Shown piece after piece: positions 36,494 through 44,548 of a DNA stretch of 64,000 nt. Origin of the DNA: JBCBWG01 sp038523925 (GTDB taxonomy: Bacteria > Pseudomonadota > Alphaproteobacteria > Rhizobiales > Hyphomicrobiaceae); NCBI GenBank assembly GCA_038523925.1, contig JBCBIY010000003.1, positions 124,001-188,000 on the forward strand. The letters are read 5' to 3'. Made by a program: the position numbers and the translations under genes. A model generated the notes under the pieces. It was not told the DNA's origin. It saw nothing but the letters and a program-made list of their open reading frames with translations, and searched no databases. Position 1 is the stretch's first letter. Each line of letters opens with the position of its first letter.

Positions 36494-36532
36494 GGGCTTC
36501 AAACCCGAACGGTGCGTTGTGGCTTAAAACGG

Positions 36533-37150
36533 CTAGCCAACTGAGCGTGTCGTCCGGTCGAGGGTCTCCTTTGCTGCTGTCGTAACGTCTCGATCCGCGT
36601 ATGGATCAATGATGCCGAGCCGCGCGAGGATCCGCGTTTCCATCGCCTCCATCCGCTCAGCTTCGGCGTCGTCTTCGTGGTCATGCCCCAGCAAGTGCAG
36701 AAGCCCGTGCAGGAGCATATGCGTTGCATGGTCCTTGAGCGAAATGCGCGCAGCCTCCGCCTCGGACGCGACGGTGTCGAAGCTGATCGCGATATCGCCA
36801 AGATAGGTGCCGCCGTCGGCGCCGGGCATCGGTGGCGACGGGAACGAGAGCACATTGGTTGGCTTGTCTTGGCCACGGTGCTGGCGATTGAGGTCCTGCA
36901 GGTGGGCGTCGTCTGAAAGGGCAACCGCTGCAGATCCGCCGGCGACCGCGTCCGGGCCGAGTTCGCGGTCGATGGCTAGCACCAGTAGTGCGACGGGGAG
37001 CTCCAACGCCGCCCACCGCTCATCGAGGCGCACAAACTCAAGCGCGATGGATTGGTCAGGCTCCTCGGGCTCGCTCAAGCGGGCGCTGCCAGGATCGGCG
37101 GTGACCGTCTCGGCGCCTGCGTTTGCGCCCGGCTGGTGGTCGGCGGGCAT
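36533..37150 (-). CDS. ybeY: Endoribonuclease YbeY (rRNA maturation)
   Basis: Metal-dependent RNase of 205 aa involved in 16S rRNA 3' maturation and ribosome quality control. The zinc motif HGLLHLLGHDHEDDAEAERME (HxxxHxxxxxH) is intact, preceded by the family segment LNRQHRGQDKPTNVLSFP and YLGDIAISFDTV. Compared with the usual 150-170 aa there is an N-terminal extension of about 35 residues and a short C-terminal tail. Its ATG at 37150 overlaps the phoH stop by one base, so translation is probably coupled. Confidence 0.95.
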   Translation of the reverse strand: MPADHQPGANAGAETVTADPGSARLSEPEEPDQSIALEFVRLDERWAALELPVALLVLAIDRELGPDAVAGGSAAVALSDDAHLQDLNRQHRGQDKPTNVLSFPSPPMPGADGGTYLGDIAISFDTVASEAEAARISLKDHATHMLLHGLLHLLGHDHEDDAEAERMEAMETRILARLGIIDPYADRDVTTAAKETLDRTTRSVG

Positions 37151-38193
37151 TACATCGTCTCCGCCGAAGACTTGAGCGCGGCGGGCTTCTCAGCCGTCTC
37201 ATAGGCGTTGACGATCTTTAGGACGAGCTCACGGCGGACCACATCGCTGCCGGTGAAGCGGACTGCGCTGATGTCATCAATGCCGCGCAACAGCCCGACG
37301 GCCTGCTCCAGGCCCGACACCTGACCGGGCGGCAAATCGATTTGAGTGGGGTCACCTGTGACGACCATCTTCGAGCCTTCACCGAGACGCGTCAGGAACA
37401 TCTTCATCTGCATCGACGTCGTGTTCTGCGCCTCATCGAGAATAACGAACGCATGGCTCAGCGTCCGGCCGCGCATAAACGCAAGCGGCGCGACTTCGAT
37501 GATGCCGTTCTCCAGATCGCGGTCGACCTTCTCAGGTGGCAGCACATCGTAAAGCGCGTCGTAGAGCGGCCGCAGGTACGGGTCGACCTTCTCGCGCAGG
37601 TCGCCAGGCAGGAAGCCCAGCCGCTCGCCCGCTTCAACGGCCGGACGCGACAGGATAATCCGCTCGACCAGGCCGCGCTCCAGGCATTGCGCGGCTTCCG
37701 CGACCGCCAGATACGTCTTGCCGGTGCCCGCAGGGCCGATGCCGAACACCAGATCGCGGGACTGCATCGCAGTGATGTATTTGCTCTGCGCCGGCGTCCG
37801 CGCCGTAATGACTTTGCGCCGCGTCGCAATCTGCGCCTGGCCGCTGTCGTGGTCGACGTCCGGCAGCGTGTGTTTGATCAAGCCGTCAACATCGCCGGGC
37901 GCGATATCGTCACCATCGCCAATGCGTTCATACAGCGTGTGCAGGACGTCGCGCGCGATCGCACAGCTCGCCTCGGACCCCACCAGCACAACCACGTTGC
38001 CGTTGGCATGCGCTTCGATGCCCAGCCGGTCCTCGATCAGGGCCAGATGTGCGTCGTGTTCGCCAAACAGGCGTGGAAGCCGGTCGTTTTGGTCGAAGGG
38101 GACGACGATCCGCGCGCGCGATACGCCTCTGTCCGATCCGCCCCGCTCGGCACGGCCCAATCCGGCGGCGCCGGCGCCTCGAATGCCAGTCAA
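37150..38193 (-). CDS. phoH: PhoH-family ATPase
   Basis: Cytoplasmic ATPase of about 347 aa. The Walker A site is FGIGPAGTGKTYLAVAEA near 150, Walker B FVILDEAQNTT near 250, with LSRPAVEAGERLGFLPGD and KMVVTGDPTQIDLP, all diagnostic of PhoH. The N-terminal KH-like part includes LIEDRLGIEAHANGNVVVLVG. A TTG at 38193 is the likely start because GAGG lies six bases before it; a TTG at 38256 has no such site, and no ATG precedes the conserved region. PhoH paired with YbeY is a widespread arrangement in RNA metabolism. Confidence 0.9.
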   Translation of the reverse strand: MTGIRGAGAAGLGRAERGGSDRGVSRARIVVPFDQNDRLPRLFGEHDAHLALIEDRLGIEAHANGNVVVLVGSEASCAIARDVLHTLYERIGDGDDIAPGDVDGLIKHTLPDVDHDSGQAQIATRRKVITARTPAQSKYITAMQSRDLVFGIGPAGTGKTYLAVAEAAQCLERGLVERIILSRPAVEAGERLGFLPGDLREKVDPYLRPLYDALYDVLPPEKVDRDLENGIIEVAPLAFMRGRTLSHAFVILDEAQNTTSMQMKMFLTRLGEGSKMVVTGDPTQIDLPPGQVSGLEQAVGLLRGIDDISAVRFTGSDVVRRELVLKIVNAYETAEKPAALKSSAETM

Positions 38194-38350
38194 GCCTGAC
38201 CTCGTTGATGCGACGTGCGGGTCCCCCGCACCTTGGCGAACGCTAGCACGGGCCAAGAGACAGGCCTATGACATTTTGCCGAGTCTGTGGGCGGTGTCAG
38301 GCCCGCCCGTACACGTGCCTGCGCATTGAGCAGACCCGGCAAAACGCGCC

Positions 38351-39715
38351 TCAAACGCTGGCCTGAAGCACGCCCGACAGGCTGTTCGGACCCGCTTGGT
38401 TGATCTCGACCGGCCGGATCTGTCCGAGCAAATCGTCAGCGGCGTCAGCGTGAACCGATTGCAGATAGGGCGAGCGGCCAATGAGCTGGCCATCCGCGCG
38501 TCCCTGCCGCTCAAACAGCACTGGCATCACCTGCCCGACACAGCCGCTGTTGAATGCGACCTGCTGAGCGTTGAGCACCGCTTGCAGCCGCGAGAGCCTT
38601 GCTGACTTCTCAGCCTCGCTCACCTGGTCTTCCAGCGATGCGGCCGGCGTGCCTGGGCGCGGGCTGTACTTGAACGAATAGGCCTGCGCGAAGCCGACCT
38701 GCTCGACGAGCCGCAGCGTCTCTTCGAACTCTGCGTTGGTCTCGCCGGGAAAGCCGACGATGATATCGGTCGACAGCGCAATATCCGGCCGTGCGCGGCG
38801 CAGGCGCGCGATGATGTCGACGTACTCGGCCGCCGTGTGCTTGCGGTTCATGGCGCCAAGCACGCGGTCCGAGCCGGCCTGAAACGGCAGGTGCAGATAC
38901 GGCATCAGCTTCGAGATGCCGGCATGCGCGTCGATCAAATCATCCGTCATGTCGCGCGGATGACTCGTCGTGTAGCGGATGCGCTCAAGGTCTCCGATGT
39001 CGGCGAGCGCTGCGATGAGATCACTCAGTGTCGCCTGACCGCCAGTGCCGTTGGCGCCGTGATACGCGTTGACGTTCTGCCCAAGCAGCGTGACCTCGCG
39101 GACGCCGCGCTGAACCAGTGCCTGCGCCTCGGACACGACGTCGGCCACCGGCCGCGACGTCTCCATCCCGCGCGTGTAGGGCACGACGCAGAACGTGCAG
39201 AACTTATCGCAGCCTTCCTGCACGGTGAGAAACGCGCTCGCCTGGCGCGCGCCCGTGCGCACCGGCAACTGCTGGAACTTGTCGTCCTCCGGGAAATCCG
39301 TGCGGACAACCTTTCGCCCCTCAGACTGGGCCTCAAACAGATATTCCGGCAAGCGGTGATACGATTGCGGGCCGACGACGACGTCGACAACCGGCGCGCG
39401 ATCGACGATCTCGCGGCCTTCAGCCTGCGCGACACAGCCGGCCACGGCGACCGTCAGCGACTTGCCCGCGGCCCGGCGCTCTGACTTGAGCTGCCTGATC
39501 CGTCCAAGTTCGGAGTAGACCTTCTCGGCCGCCTTCTCGCGGATGTGGCAGGTGTTCAAGACAACGACGTCAGCGTCGGCGATCTGATCCGTCGCCGTAT
39601 AACCGAACGGCTCCATCGCCTCGGTCATCCGCTCGCTGTCATAGACATTCATCTGACAGCCATACGTTTTGACGAAAACCTTCTTGGCGCCCGGCATGTC
39701 GACACACTTCGTCAT
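38351..39715 (-). CDS. miaB: tRNA-2-methylthio-N6-dimethylallyladenosine synthase
   Basis: Radical-SAM methylthiotransferase of 454 aa acting on tRNA position 37. The UPF0004 domain begins KVFVKTYGCQMNVYDSERM with the first cluster Cys residues (also VVLNTCHIREKA and VAGCVAQAEG). The radical-SAM cluster motif is GCDKFCTFCVVPYTRG near 165. A TRAM domain ends the protein (VGQVMPVLFERQG, GRSPYLQSVHA). ATG at 39715 is preceded by AAAGG. It lies between plsC and phoH in the conserved order. Confidence 0.95.
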   Translation of the reverse strand: MTKCVDMPGAKKVFVKTYGCQMNVYDSERMTEAMEPFGYTATDQIADADVVVLNTCHIREKAAEKVYSELGRIRQLKSERRAAGKSLTVAVAGCVAQAEGREIVDRAPVVDVVVGPQSYHRLPEYLFEAQSEGRKVVRTDFPEDDKFQQLPVRTGARQASAFLTVQEGCDKFCTFCVVPYTRGMETSRPVADVVSEAQALVQRGVREVTLLGQNVNAYHGANGTGGQATLSDLIAALADIGDLERIRYTTSHPRDMTDDLIDAHAGISKLMPYLHLPFQAGSDRVLGAMNRKHTAAEYVDIIARLRRARPDIALSTDIIVGFPGETNAEFEETLRLVEQVGFAQAYSFKYSPRPGTPAASLEDQVSEAEKSARLSRLQAVLNAQQVAFNSGCVGQVMPVLFERQGRADGQLIGRSPYLQSVHADAADDLLGQIRPVEINQAGPNSLSGVLQASV

Positions 39716-39918
39716 TGCTCAACCTTTGCGAGACTAGCCCGAGGCCCGTGTAAGTACGGTTAGCGAAATCCTTGGCGTGCTATGACGCTTTTGCGACAGG
39801 GTAAAGCCTTTGTGCTGCGCTGCACCAGTTTGATGCGCAGCCATGGCCCCGCCACCAGGATTTCGCGACGCTCAAGCGCGTTCGCCCGGTGCCAACGCTG
39901 AAGCGGGGCGATTGGTTC

Positions 39919-40821
39919 TCATGAATGCGGCATCGCGTCATCGCTCGCCTTGCGCAGGCGGGAAATCACTGCCGCGCGCACATCCGCCTCCGTGCTCTGA
40001 GCGATATCTTTGCGGTTGTTGAAGGTGTCGAGGGCGATCGGCGGGCCGATGTCGATCGCGGCATCGACAGGCCCGGCTGTCAGAAGCTGCCACGCGTGCG
40101 CGCCCATTTCCATGTCGCCATACCAGCCAACCAGCGGACGATCGCCGCGCATCAGCGGAATGCCATGCAGCCGCGTATAAACGAGGCTGAGCGTCTGGAC
40201 CGATATCGGCGCGGCCGACGCTTGAGGACCGCCGCCATCTGAGCTGCCGCGATCCGGGCGCAAGCCTGCGACGGCTGCAAACAGCGAACTGCGAAACGGC
40301 AGCACGCGATTGCCGTCACTCGAGGTCCCCTCCGCAAACAGAACGATCGCATCGTTGGTCTGCAAGCGCTCAGCAATCTCGCTGGCGGTCGCGCCCACCT
40401 GCATGCGCCGGGTCCGATCGACGAACACCGTCCGCTGAAGCCGCGCGAGCGAGCCGACGAACGGCCAGCCTGCGACCTCGCGCTTGGCGACGAATGAGAC
40501 CGGCGCGACGGCAGACAGCACGACGATGTCGAGCCACGACGTGTGGTTGGCGACGACGAGGACCGGCTGGTCCTGGGCAATGGCGCCGGTGATGTTGAGC
40601 CTGACGCCGAGCAGGCGGCAGACCTGGCGGTGATACCAATTTGGGAAGCGGCGCGCGGCGGAGGTCGACGTGCGCTTGAGGATCGCCTGCACCGGCATCA
40701 GCGGCAGCGTCAGCACGGCGAACGCAGTGAGCACGAAAACGGCGCGGGCGCCGTCGACAACGCGTGCCGTAAGCGCGCCGACCGGGTGGAAGCCGAAGCG
40801 GTCGGCTGCGTCGATCGTCAC
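39919..40821 (-). CDS. plsC: 1-acyl-sn-glycerol-3-phosphate acyltransferase
   Basis: Membrane-associated acyltransferase of 300 aa that makes phosphatidic acid from lysophosphatidic acid. A hydrophobic N-terminal helix (AVFVLTAFAVLTLPLMPVQAIL) precedes the PlsC domain: NHTSWLDIVVLS is the HX4D catalytic motif, RTVFVDRTRR the substrate region, FAEGTSSDGNRVLPFRSSLF the EGT motif. The start is GTG at 40821, 26 bases after the rimI stop. In many relatives, as I recall, a fur/mur regulator gene sits near here; none is present. Confidence 0.92.
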   Translation of the reverse strand: MTIDAADRFGFHPVGALTARVVDGARAVFVLTAFAVLTLPLMPVQAILKRTSTSAARRFPNWYHRQVCRLLGVRLNITGAIAQDQPVLVVANHTSWLDIVVLSAVAPVSFVAKREVAGWPFVGSLARLQRTVFVDRTRRMQVGATASEIAERLQTNDAIVLFAEGTSSDGNRVLPFRSSLFAAVAGLRPDRGSSDGGGPQASAAPISVQTLSLVYTRLHGIPLMRGDRPLVGWYGDMEMGAHAWQLLTAGPVDAAIDIGPPIALDTFNNRKDIAQSTEADVRAAVISRLRKASDDAMPHS

Positions 40822-40847
40822 GTCACGTTCGCTCGCAGTGCGCCGTC

Positions 40848-41357
40848 TCAGGCGTCTGCCTCCAGCGGCGGCAACGCCTTGCCCAGCAGGAGCGCATCGC
40901 AGGTCGCGCCGTCTGTCTGGCGGTAGTAGGCCTTGCGCTCACCCAAAACTCCGTAGCCCGCCGCATGGTAGAGCGCACAGGCAGCCGTGTTTTTCGCGCT
41001 GACTTCAAAGACAACGCGATCGGCGTTGGCGCGCTGCGATGCCCGCTCGTAGGCAGCCAGGATCTCCTGCCCGATGCCGCGACGCTGGTAGCCGGGCGCA
41101 ACGCCGATCGTCACGATTTCGGAATCGTCCCCCGCTAGCCGGCCAATCACGAAGCCCACCGGCTTCCGGCCAGCATCCATGGTTGCGTACAAGGCGATCG
41201 CCGTCTCCGCCATCAGCAGGGCTTCGATGTCAGCAACGGACCAGGGGTTCGCAAACGCGTCTGCGTAAAGCTTGGCGACGACGGGCGCGTGCTCAGGATC
41301 GGCAATCAGGAAGCTCAGCGTCGGCGGCGGCGACTTGAACGCAGCTCTGACGGTCAT
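40848..41357 (-). CDS. rimI: Ribosomal-protein-S18-alanine N-acetyltransferase
   Basis: GNAT acetyltransferase of about 169 aa. Motif A, the acetyl-CoA site, reads IVTIGVAPGYQRRGIGQEIL; motif B is FEVSAKNTAACALYHAAGYGVLGERKAYYRQ, where EVSxxNxxAxxLYxxxGF and YY are typical of RimI. Location after tsaB supports the assignment, as tsaB-rimI pairs are common. ATG at 41357; a GTG at 41369 is possible. Confidence 0.9.
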   Translation of the reverse strand: MTVRAAFKSPPPTLSFLIADPEHAPVVAKLYADAFANPWSVADIEALLMAETAIALYATMDAGRKPVGFVIGRLAGDDSEIVTIGVAPGYQRRGIGQEILAAYERASQRANADRVVFEVSAKNTAACALYHAAGYGVLGERKAYYRQTDGATCDALLLGKALPPLEADA

Positions 41358-41392
41358 GTCAGCTCTCACTCGTGACTGGCCCAGTCCGTGCC

Positions 41393-42055
41393 TTATGCGC
41401 GCGGCAACGGCTGCGACGGCGCGGCGTCTGGCGGCCGCAGGTAGTCTGGCCGGATTTTCGATGCCGGCGCAAGGCTCAGTCTTTCGGCCGCGCCGAGAAA
41501 CACTTCAGCACGGATGGCAGGTGGCCCGATTGGTTGCGCAGTCGCGGCCAGAGCCGGATCGGTGTCTGAAAGCCAAGACGGGTTGGGCGTTAGGCACGTG
41601 CCGCGGAAAGCCGACGCTTCATCGATCGCCGCCGCCACGGGCATCAGGCGCGGTGGCGCAAGTGGGCTCAGAGCTTCGTTAAACGACTGAAGGTAGGCAC
41701 CGCCGCGCCGTGCATCGACGAGGACGATTGTGGGACCATCGGTGCCTGCTGTAAGCGCCATTGCGTGCAGGCTTGAAAACAGGAAGGCGTCAGCGCCGGA
41801 CGCGACCTGAAGGCCCTGCGCCGCGGCGATCGCCGCCCGCTGACCGGTGAAGGTCCCGGGGCCACTGGTCACGAAGATCTCTGTGAGGTCCGGTCCGGTG
41901 AGCCCGACCGCGGCAAACCCCGCCGCGATCATGGCTACAAGCTCGTCTGCGCCGCCGCGCTCAGGCCGGCGCACGTCTGAAAAGCCGCGGCCATCAGCCG
42001 TGAGAATTGCAACTGAGACGTCGCCAAACGACGAGTCGAGTGCGATCGCGACCAT
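41393..42055 (-). CDS. tsaB: tRNA threonylcarbamoyladenosine biosynthesis protein TsaB
   Basis: A 220-aa ASKHA-fold protein that partners TsaD in making t6A37 of tRNAs. The start IALDSSFGDVSVAIL and the segment TSGPGTFTGQRAAIAAAQGLQ (a variant of the G-P-G-S-F-T-G-x-R signature) are clear. The protein lacks a full ATP site, as usual for TsaB. It begins 32 bases after the NifU-like gene. Confidence 0.93.
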   Translation of the reverse strand: MVAIALDSSFGDVSVAILTADGRGFSDVRRPERGGADELVAMIAAGFAAVGLTGPDLTEIFVTSGPGTFTGQRAAIAAAQGLQVASGADAFLFSSLHAMALTAGTDGPTIVLVDARRGGAYLQSFNEALSPLAPPRLMPVAAAIDEASAFRGTCLTPNPSWLSDTDPALAATAQPIGPPAIRAEVFLGAAERLSLAPASKIRPDYLRPPDAAPSQPLPRA

Positions 42056-42087
42056 GGGCTGTGTCCGGCCGCCAGACCGCGTTGAGC

Positions 42088-42645
42088 CTAGACGGCCTGG
42101 ACTTCCTGTACGTCAGGGCAGAAGTGGCGCAGCAGGTTTTCGATCCCGTACTTGAGCGTCGCCGTTGAGCTTGGGCAGCCCGCACAGGCGCCGCGCATGC
42201 TCAAGTAGACGATGCCGTCGCGAAAACCCTTAAACGTGATGTCGCCGCCGTCCTGAGCAACGGCCGGGCGGACGCGCGTGTCGAGCAATTCCTTGATCGT
42301 CGTCACGGTCGCTTCGTCGTCCGCGTCATAGGCTTCGCCGTGTTCAGCACCTGCCGCCTCAGCGCCTTCAACAGCCGGAGCACCTGACTGGAAGTGGTCC
42401 ATCAGCGCGCCAAGCACGGCAACCTTGAGGTGCTGCCACTCGCCGTCGCTTTTGGTGACTGAGATAAAATCTGTGCCGAGGAACACGCCATCCACACCGT
42501 CGATCTCAAACAACTTGAGCGCGAGTGGCGAGGCGTCTGCTTCACCCACCGAGCGATAGTCCGCAGTCCCCTCAGACAGCACGGGACGGCCTGGAATGAA
42601 CTTCAGGGTCGCCGGATTCGGCGTGGCTTCCGTCTGGATGAACAT
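42088..42645 (-). CDS. NifU-family Fe-S cluster protein (NfuA/Nfu type)
   Basis: A 185-aa Fe-S carrier or scaffold. The N-terminal Nfu_N domain (FIQTEATPNPATLKFIPGRPVL, then FEIDGVDGVFLGTDFISVTK) is followed by an acidic linker and the C-terminal NifU domain with the cluster motif RGACAGCPSSTATLKYGIENLLRHF, whose CxxC residues bind the cluster in dimers. ATG at 42645 has GAAAGG eight bases upstream. A near-perfect Irr-box-like palindrome lies 50 bases before the start, which would fit iron control. Confidence 0.93.
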   Translation of the reverse strand: MFIQTEATPNPATLKFIPGRPVLSEGTADYRSVGEADASPLALKLFEIDGVDGVFLGTDFISVTKSDGEWQHLKVAVLGALMDHFQSGAPAVEGAEAAGAEHGEAYDADDEATVTTIKELLDTRVRPAVAQDGGDITFKGFRDGIVYLSMRGACAGCPSSTATLKYGIENLLRHFCPDVQEVQAV

Positions 42646-42693
42646 GGCATCGACCTTTCGCAAGGGCGGCCGGAGGCACGCCCGCTTTGGTAC

Positions 42694-42709
42694 ATTAGAA
42701 TAATTCTAT
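42694..42709. promoter_or_regulatory. Candidate Irr box upstream of the nifU-like gene
   Basis: The sequence TTAGAATAATTCTAT contains perfect arms TAGAA and TTCTA three bases apart, with a further TTCTA four bases on. This resembles the iron control element bound by the alphaproteobacterial regulator Irr (TTTAGAA-N3-TTCTAAA type). AT-rich in GC-rich surroundings. Binding here is inference. Confidence 0.5.
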
Positions 42710-42790
42710 TCTAGCCCGATGCAAGCGCTGCGTGTTCCCGCGCACCCGGATTTCGCAACTTCGTGTTGCAACGGCCGCCGGATTGTCTGC

Positions 42791-43300
42791 TTACGCCATG
42801 GCTCGCAGCTCATCGACGGTCAGGTCGCCGGGGACGATTGTGATCGGGATTGGGAACGATCCGGCCGCACTTCCCGCCGCAAGCGAGGACACAAGCGGGC
42901 CCGGGCCTTTGGAGTTGGACGCTGCGCCCAAAACAAGGACCGCCACGTCCTCATCTTCCCCGATAATCGCGAGGATTTCGTCGACCAGCGTGCCTTCCCG
43001 GACGGCGTCACTGACGGCGACGTCGTCGAACCCCTCATTCGCAAGCTTCCGTCGGAACAAGCGGAAAAGGGCCTTTGCCTTGGCCGTCTCTTCCTCAAGC
43101 TGCACCTGGCGCACGCCCATCCAATGCTGAAACTCCTGCGGCTGGACAACATAAAGTAACTGGATCGAACCGGACGTGTGCTGACACCGGCTGGCGGCGA
43201 AGTAGAGCGCCGCATCGACCTCGGGCGTCTCGTCGACAATAACGAGAAACTTGCGGGTGTGGCCCTCTTCGAAGACCTGGCGTTTGGGTGTCATCGGCAT
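42791..43300 (-). CDS. Universal stress protein family (UspA-like)
   Basis: A 169-aa single-domain Usp. The sequence shows RKFLVIVDETPEVDAALYFAASRCQHTSGSIQLLYVV at the start, a charged middle helix, DVAVLVLGAASNSKGPGPLVSSLA resembling the nucleotide-binding G-2x-G-9x-G-S/T region, and IPITIVPGDL at the end. Its role is unknown. It lies between trpS and the NifU-like gene, a conserved neighbourhood. Confidence 0.88.
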   Translation of the reverse strand: MPMTPKRQVFEEGHTRKFLVIVDETPEVDAALYFAASRCQHTSGSIQLLYVVQPQEFQHWMGVRQVQLEEETAKAKALFRLFRRKLANEGFDDVAVSDAVREGTLVDEILAIIGEDEDVAVLVLGAASNSKGPGPLVSSLAAGSAAGSFPIPITIVPGDLTVDELRAMA

Positions 43301-43421
43301 GATTTCAGGCTGCCATGTAGGGCACGGGGCGACAACTAGCGCATTTGGCCAGTTGGTCCGCCCAGCGGAACGAAGTGATGAAGTTGGTGAGCCGAAGGCG
43401 TGCTGACGGACCTGAGGAGCG

Positions 43422-44474
43422 TCAGCGCGCGTTGCGAACGAAGCCCATAATGTCCTTCACGTCGTCGAGGACAGGCTCGGCGATCGCGCGCGCCCGATCC
43501 GCGCCGTCGACCAGGATGCGCTCAATCTCGCCCGGGTCCTGCAGCAGCCGCCGCATCTCGTCGCCAATCGGAGAGAGCTTCGCCACCGCGAGTTCGGCAA
43601 GCGCCGGCTTGAACTTTGAGAACTGTGCGCCCTCGAACTCAGCCAAGACGTCTGACTTCGACTGGTCATTCAGGGCCGCGTAGATGCCAACCAGGTTCTC
43701 CGCCTCCGGCCGGCCCTTGAGCCCGTCTGGCGACCCCGGCAGCGCTTCAGGATCGGTCTTTGCCTTGCGCACCTTGGCCGCAATCGCATCGGCATCATCC
43801 GTCAGGTTCAGTCGCGACATGTCCGACGGTTCGGACTTCGACATCTTCCGCGTGCCGTCACGCAGGCTCATGACGCGCGTCGCAGGGCCGGTGATGACCG
43901 GCTCCGGCAGCGGGAAGAACTGGCCGTCCTCGTAGCCCTGAGCGATAATTTGATCGGCGAAGTCGATGTTGAACTTCTGCGCAATATCTCGCGACAGCTC
44001 GAGGTGCTGCTTCTGGTCTTCGCCGACGGGCACGTGCGTTGCCCGGTAGGCGAGAATGTCGGCGGCCATCAAGTTCGGATAGGCGTAGAGGCCGACCGAC
44101 GCATTCTCGCGGTCCTTACCGGCCTTCTCCTTGAACTGCGTCATGCGGTTCAGCCAGCCAAGCCGCGCGACGCAGTTGAAGATCCATGCGAGTTCCGCGT
44201 GCGCTGCGACCTGGCTCTGATTGAAGATGATGCTCTTGTTCGCATCGAGCCCGCAGGCGAGATAGGCCGCTGTCACCGTCCGGATTGATGCCTTCAGTTC
44301 CGGCGCCGGGCCCCAGACCGAAGGCGCCTGCGTGATCGCGTGCAGATCGACAACGCAATAGATGCACTCGTGCGTGTCCTGCAGTTTGATCCACTGCAGC
44401 ATTGCGCCGAGATAGTTGCCGAGGTGCAGGGCACCGGTTGGCTGCATGCCGGAAAAGACACGCTCTTTGATCAT
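43422..44474 (-). CDS. trpS: Tryptophanyl-tRNA synthetase
   Basis: Class I aminoacyl-tRNA synthetase of 350 aa. The HIGH-type motif is SGMQPTGALHLGNYLGAML; the KMSKS motif is GTRKMSKSEPSD near 220. Other landmarks are HAELAWIFNCVARLGWLNRMTQFKEK and PVGEDQKQHLELSRDIA. ATG at 44474. It follows murJ by 74 bases on the same strand. Confidence 0.96.
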   Translation of the reverse strand: MIKERVFSGMQPTGALHLGNYLGAMLQWIKLQDTHECIYCVVDLHAITQAPSVWGPAPELKASIRTVTAAYLACGLDANKSIIFNQSQVAAHAELAWIFNCVARLGWLNRMTQFKEKAGKDRENASVGLYAYPNLMAADILAYRATHVPVGEDQKQHLELSRDIAQKFNIDFADQIIAQGYEDGQFFPLPEPVITGPATRVMSLRDGTRKMSKSEPSDMSRLNLTDDADAIAAKVRKAKTDPEALPGSPDGLKGRPEAENLVGIYAALNDQSKSDVLAEFEGAQFSKFKPALAELAVAKLSPIGDEMRRLLQDPGEIERILVDGADRARAIAEPVLDDVKDIMGFVRNAR

Positions 44475-44548
44475 GGGTCAGGCTTTCCTGGAGAACTCGC
44501 GGGCGCGTTATGCCGCTTTCGCGCCGGGCCGCGCAACCTTGACGGAAC

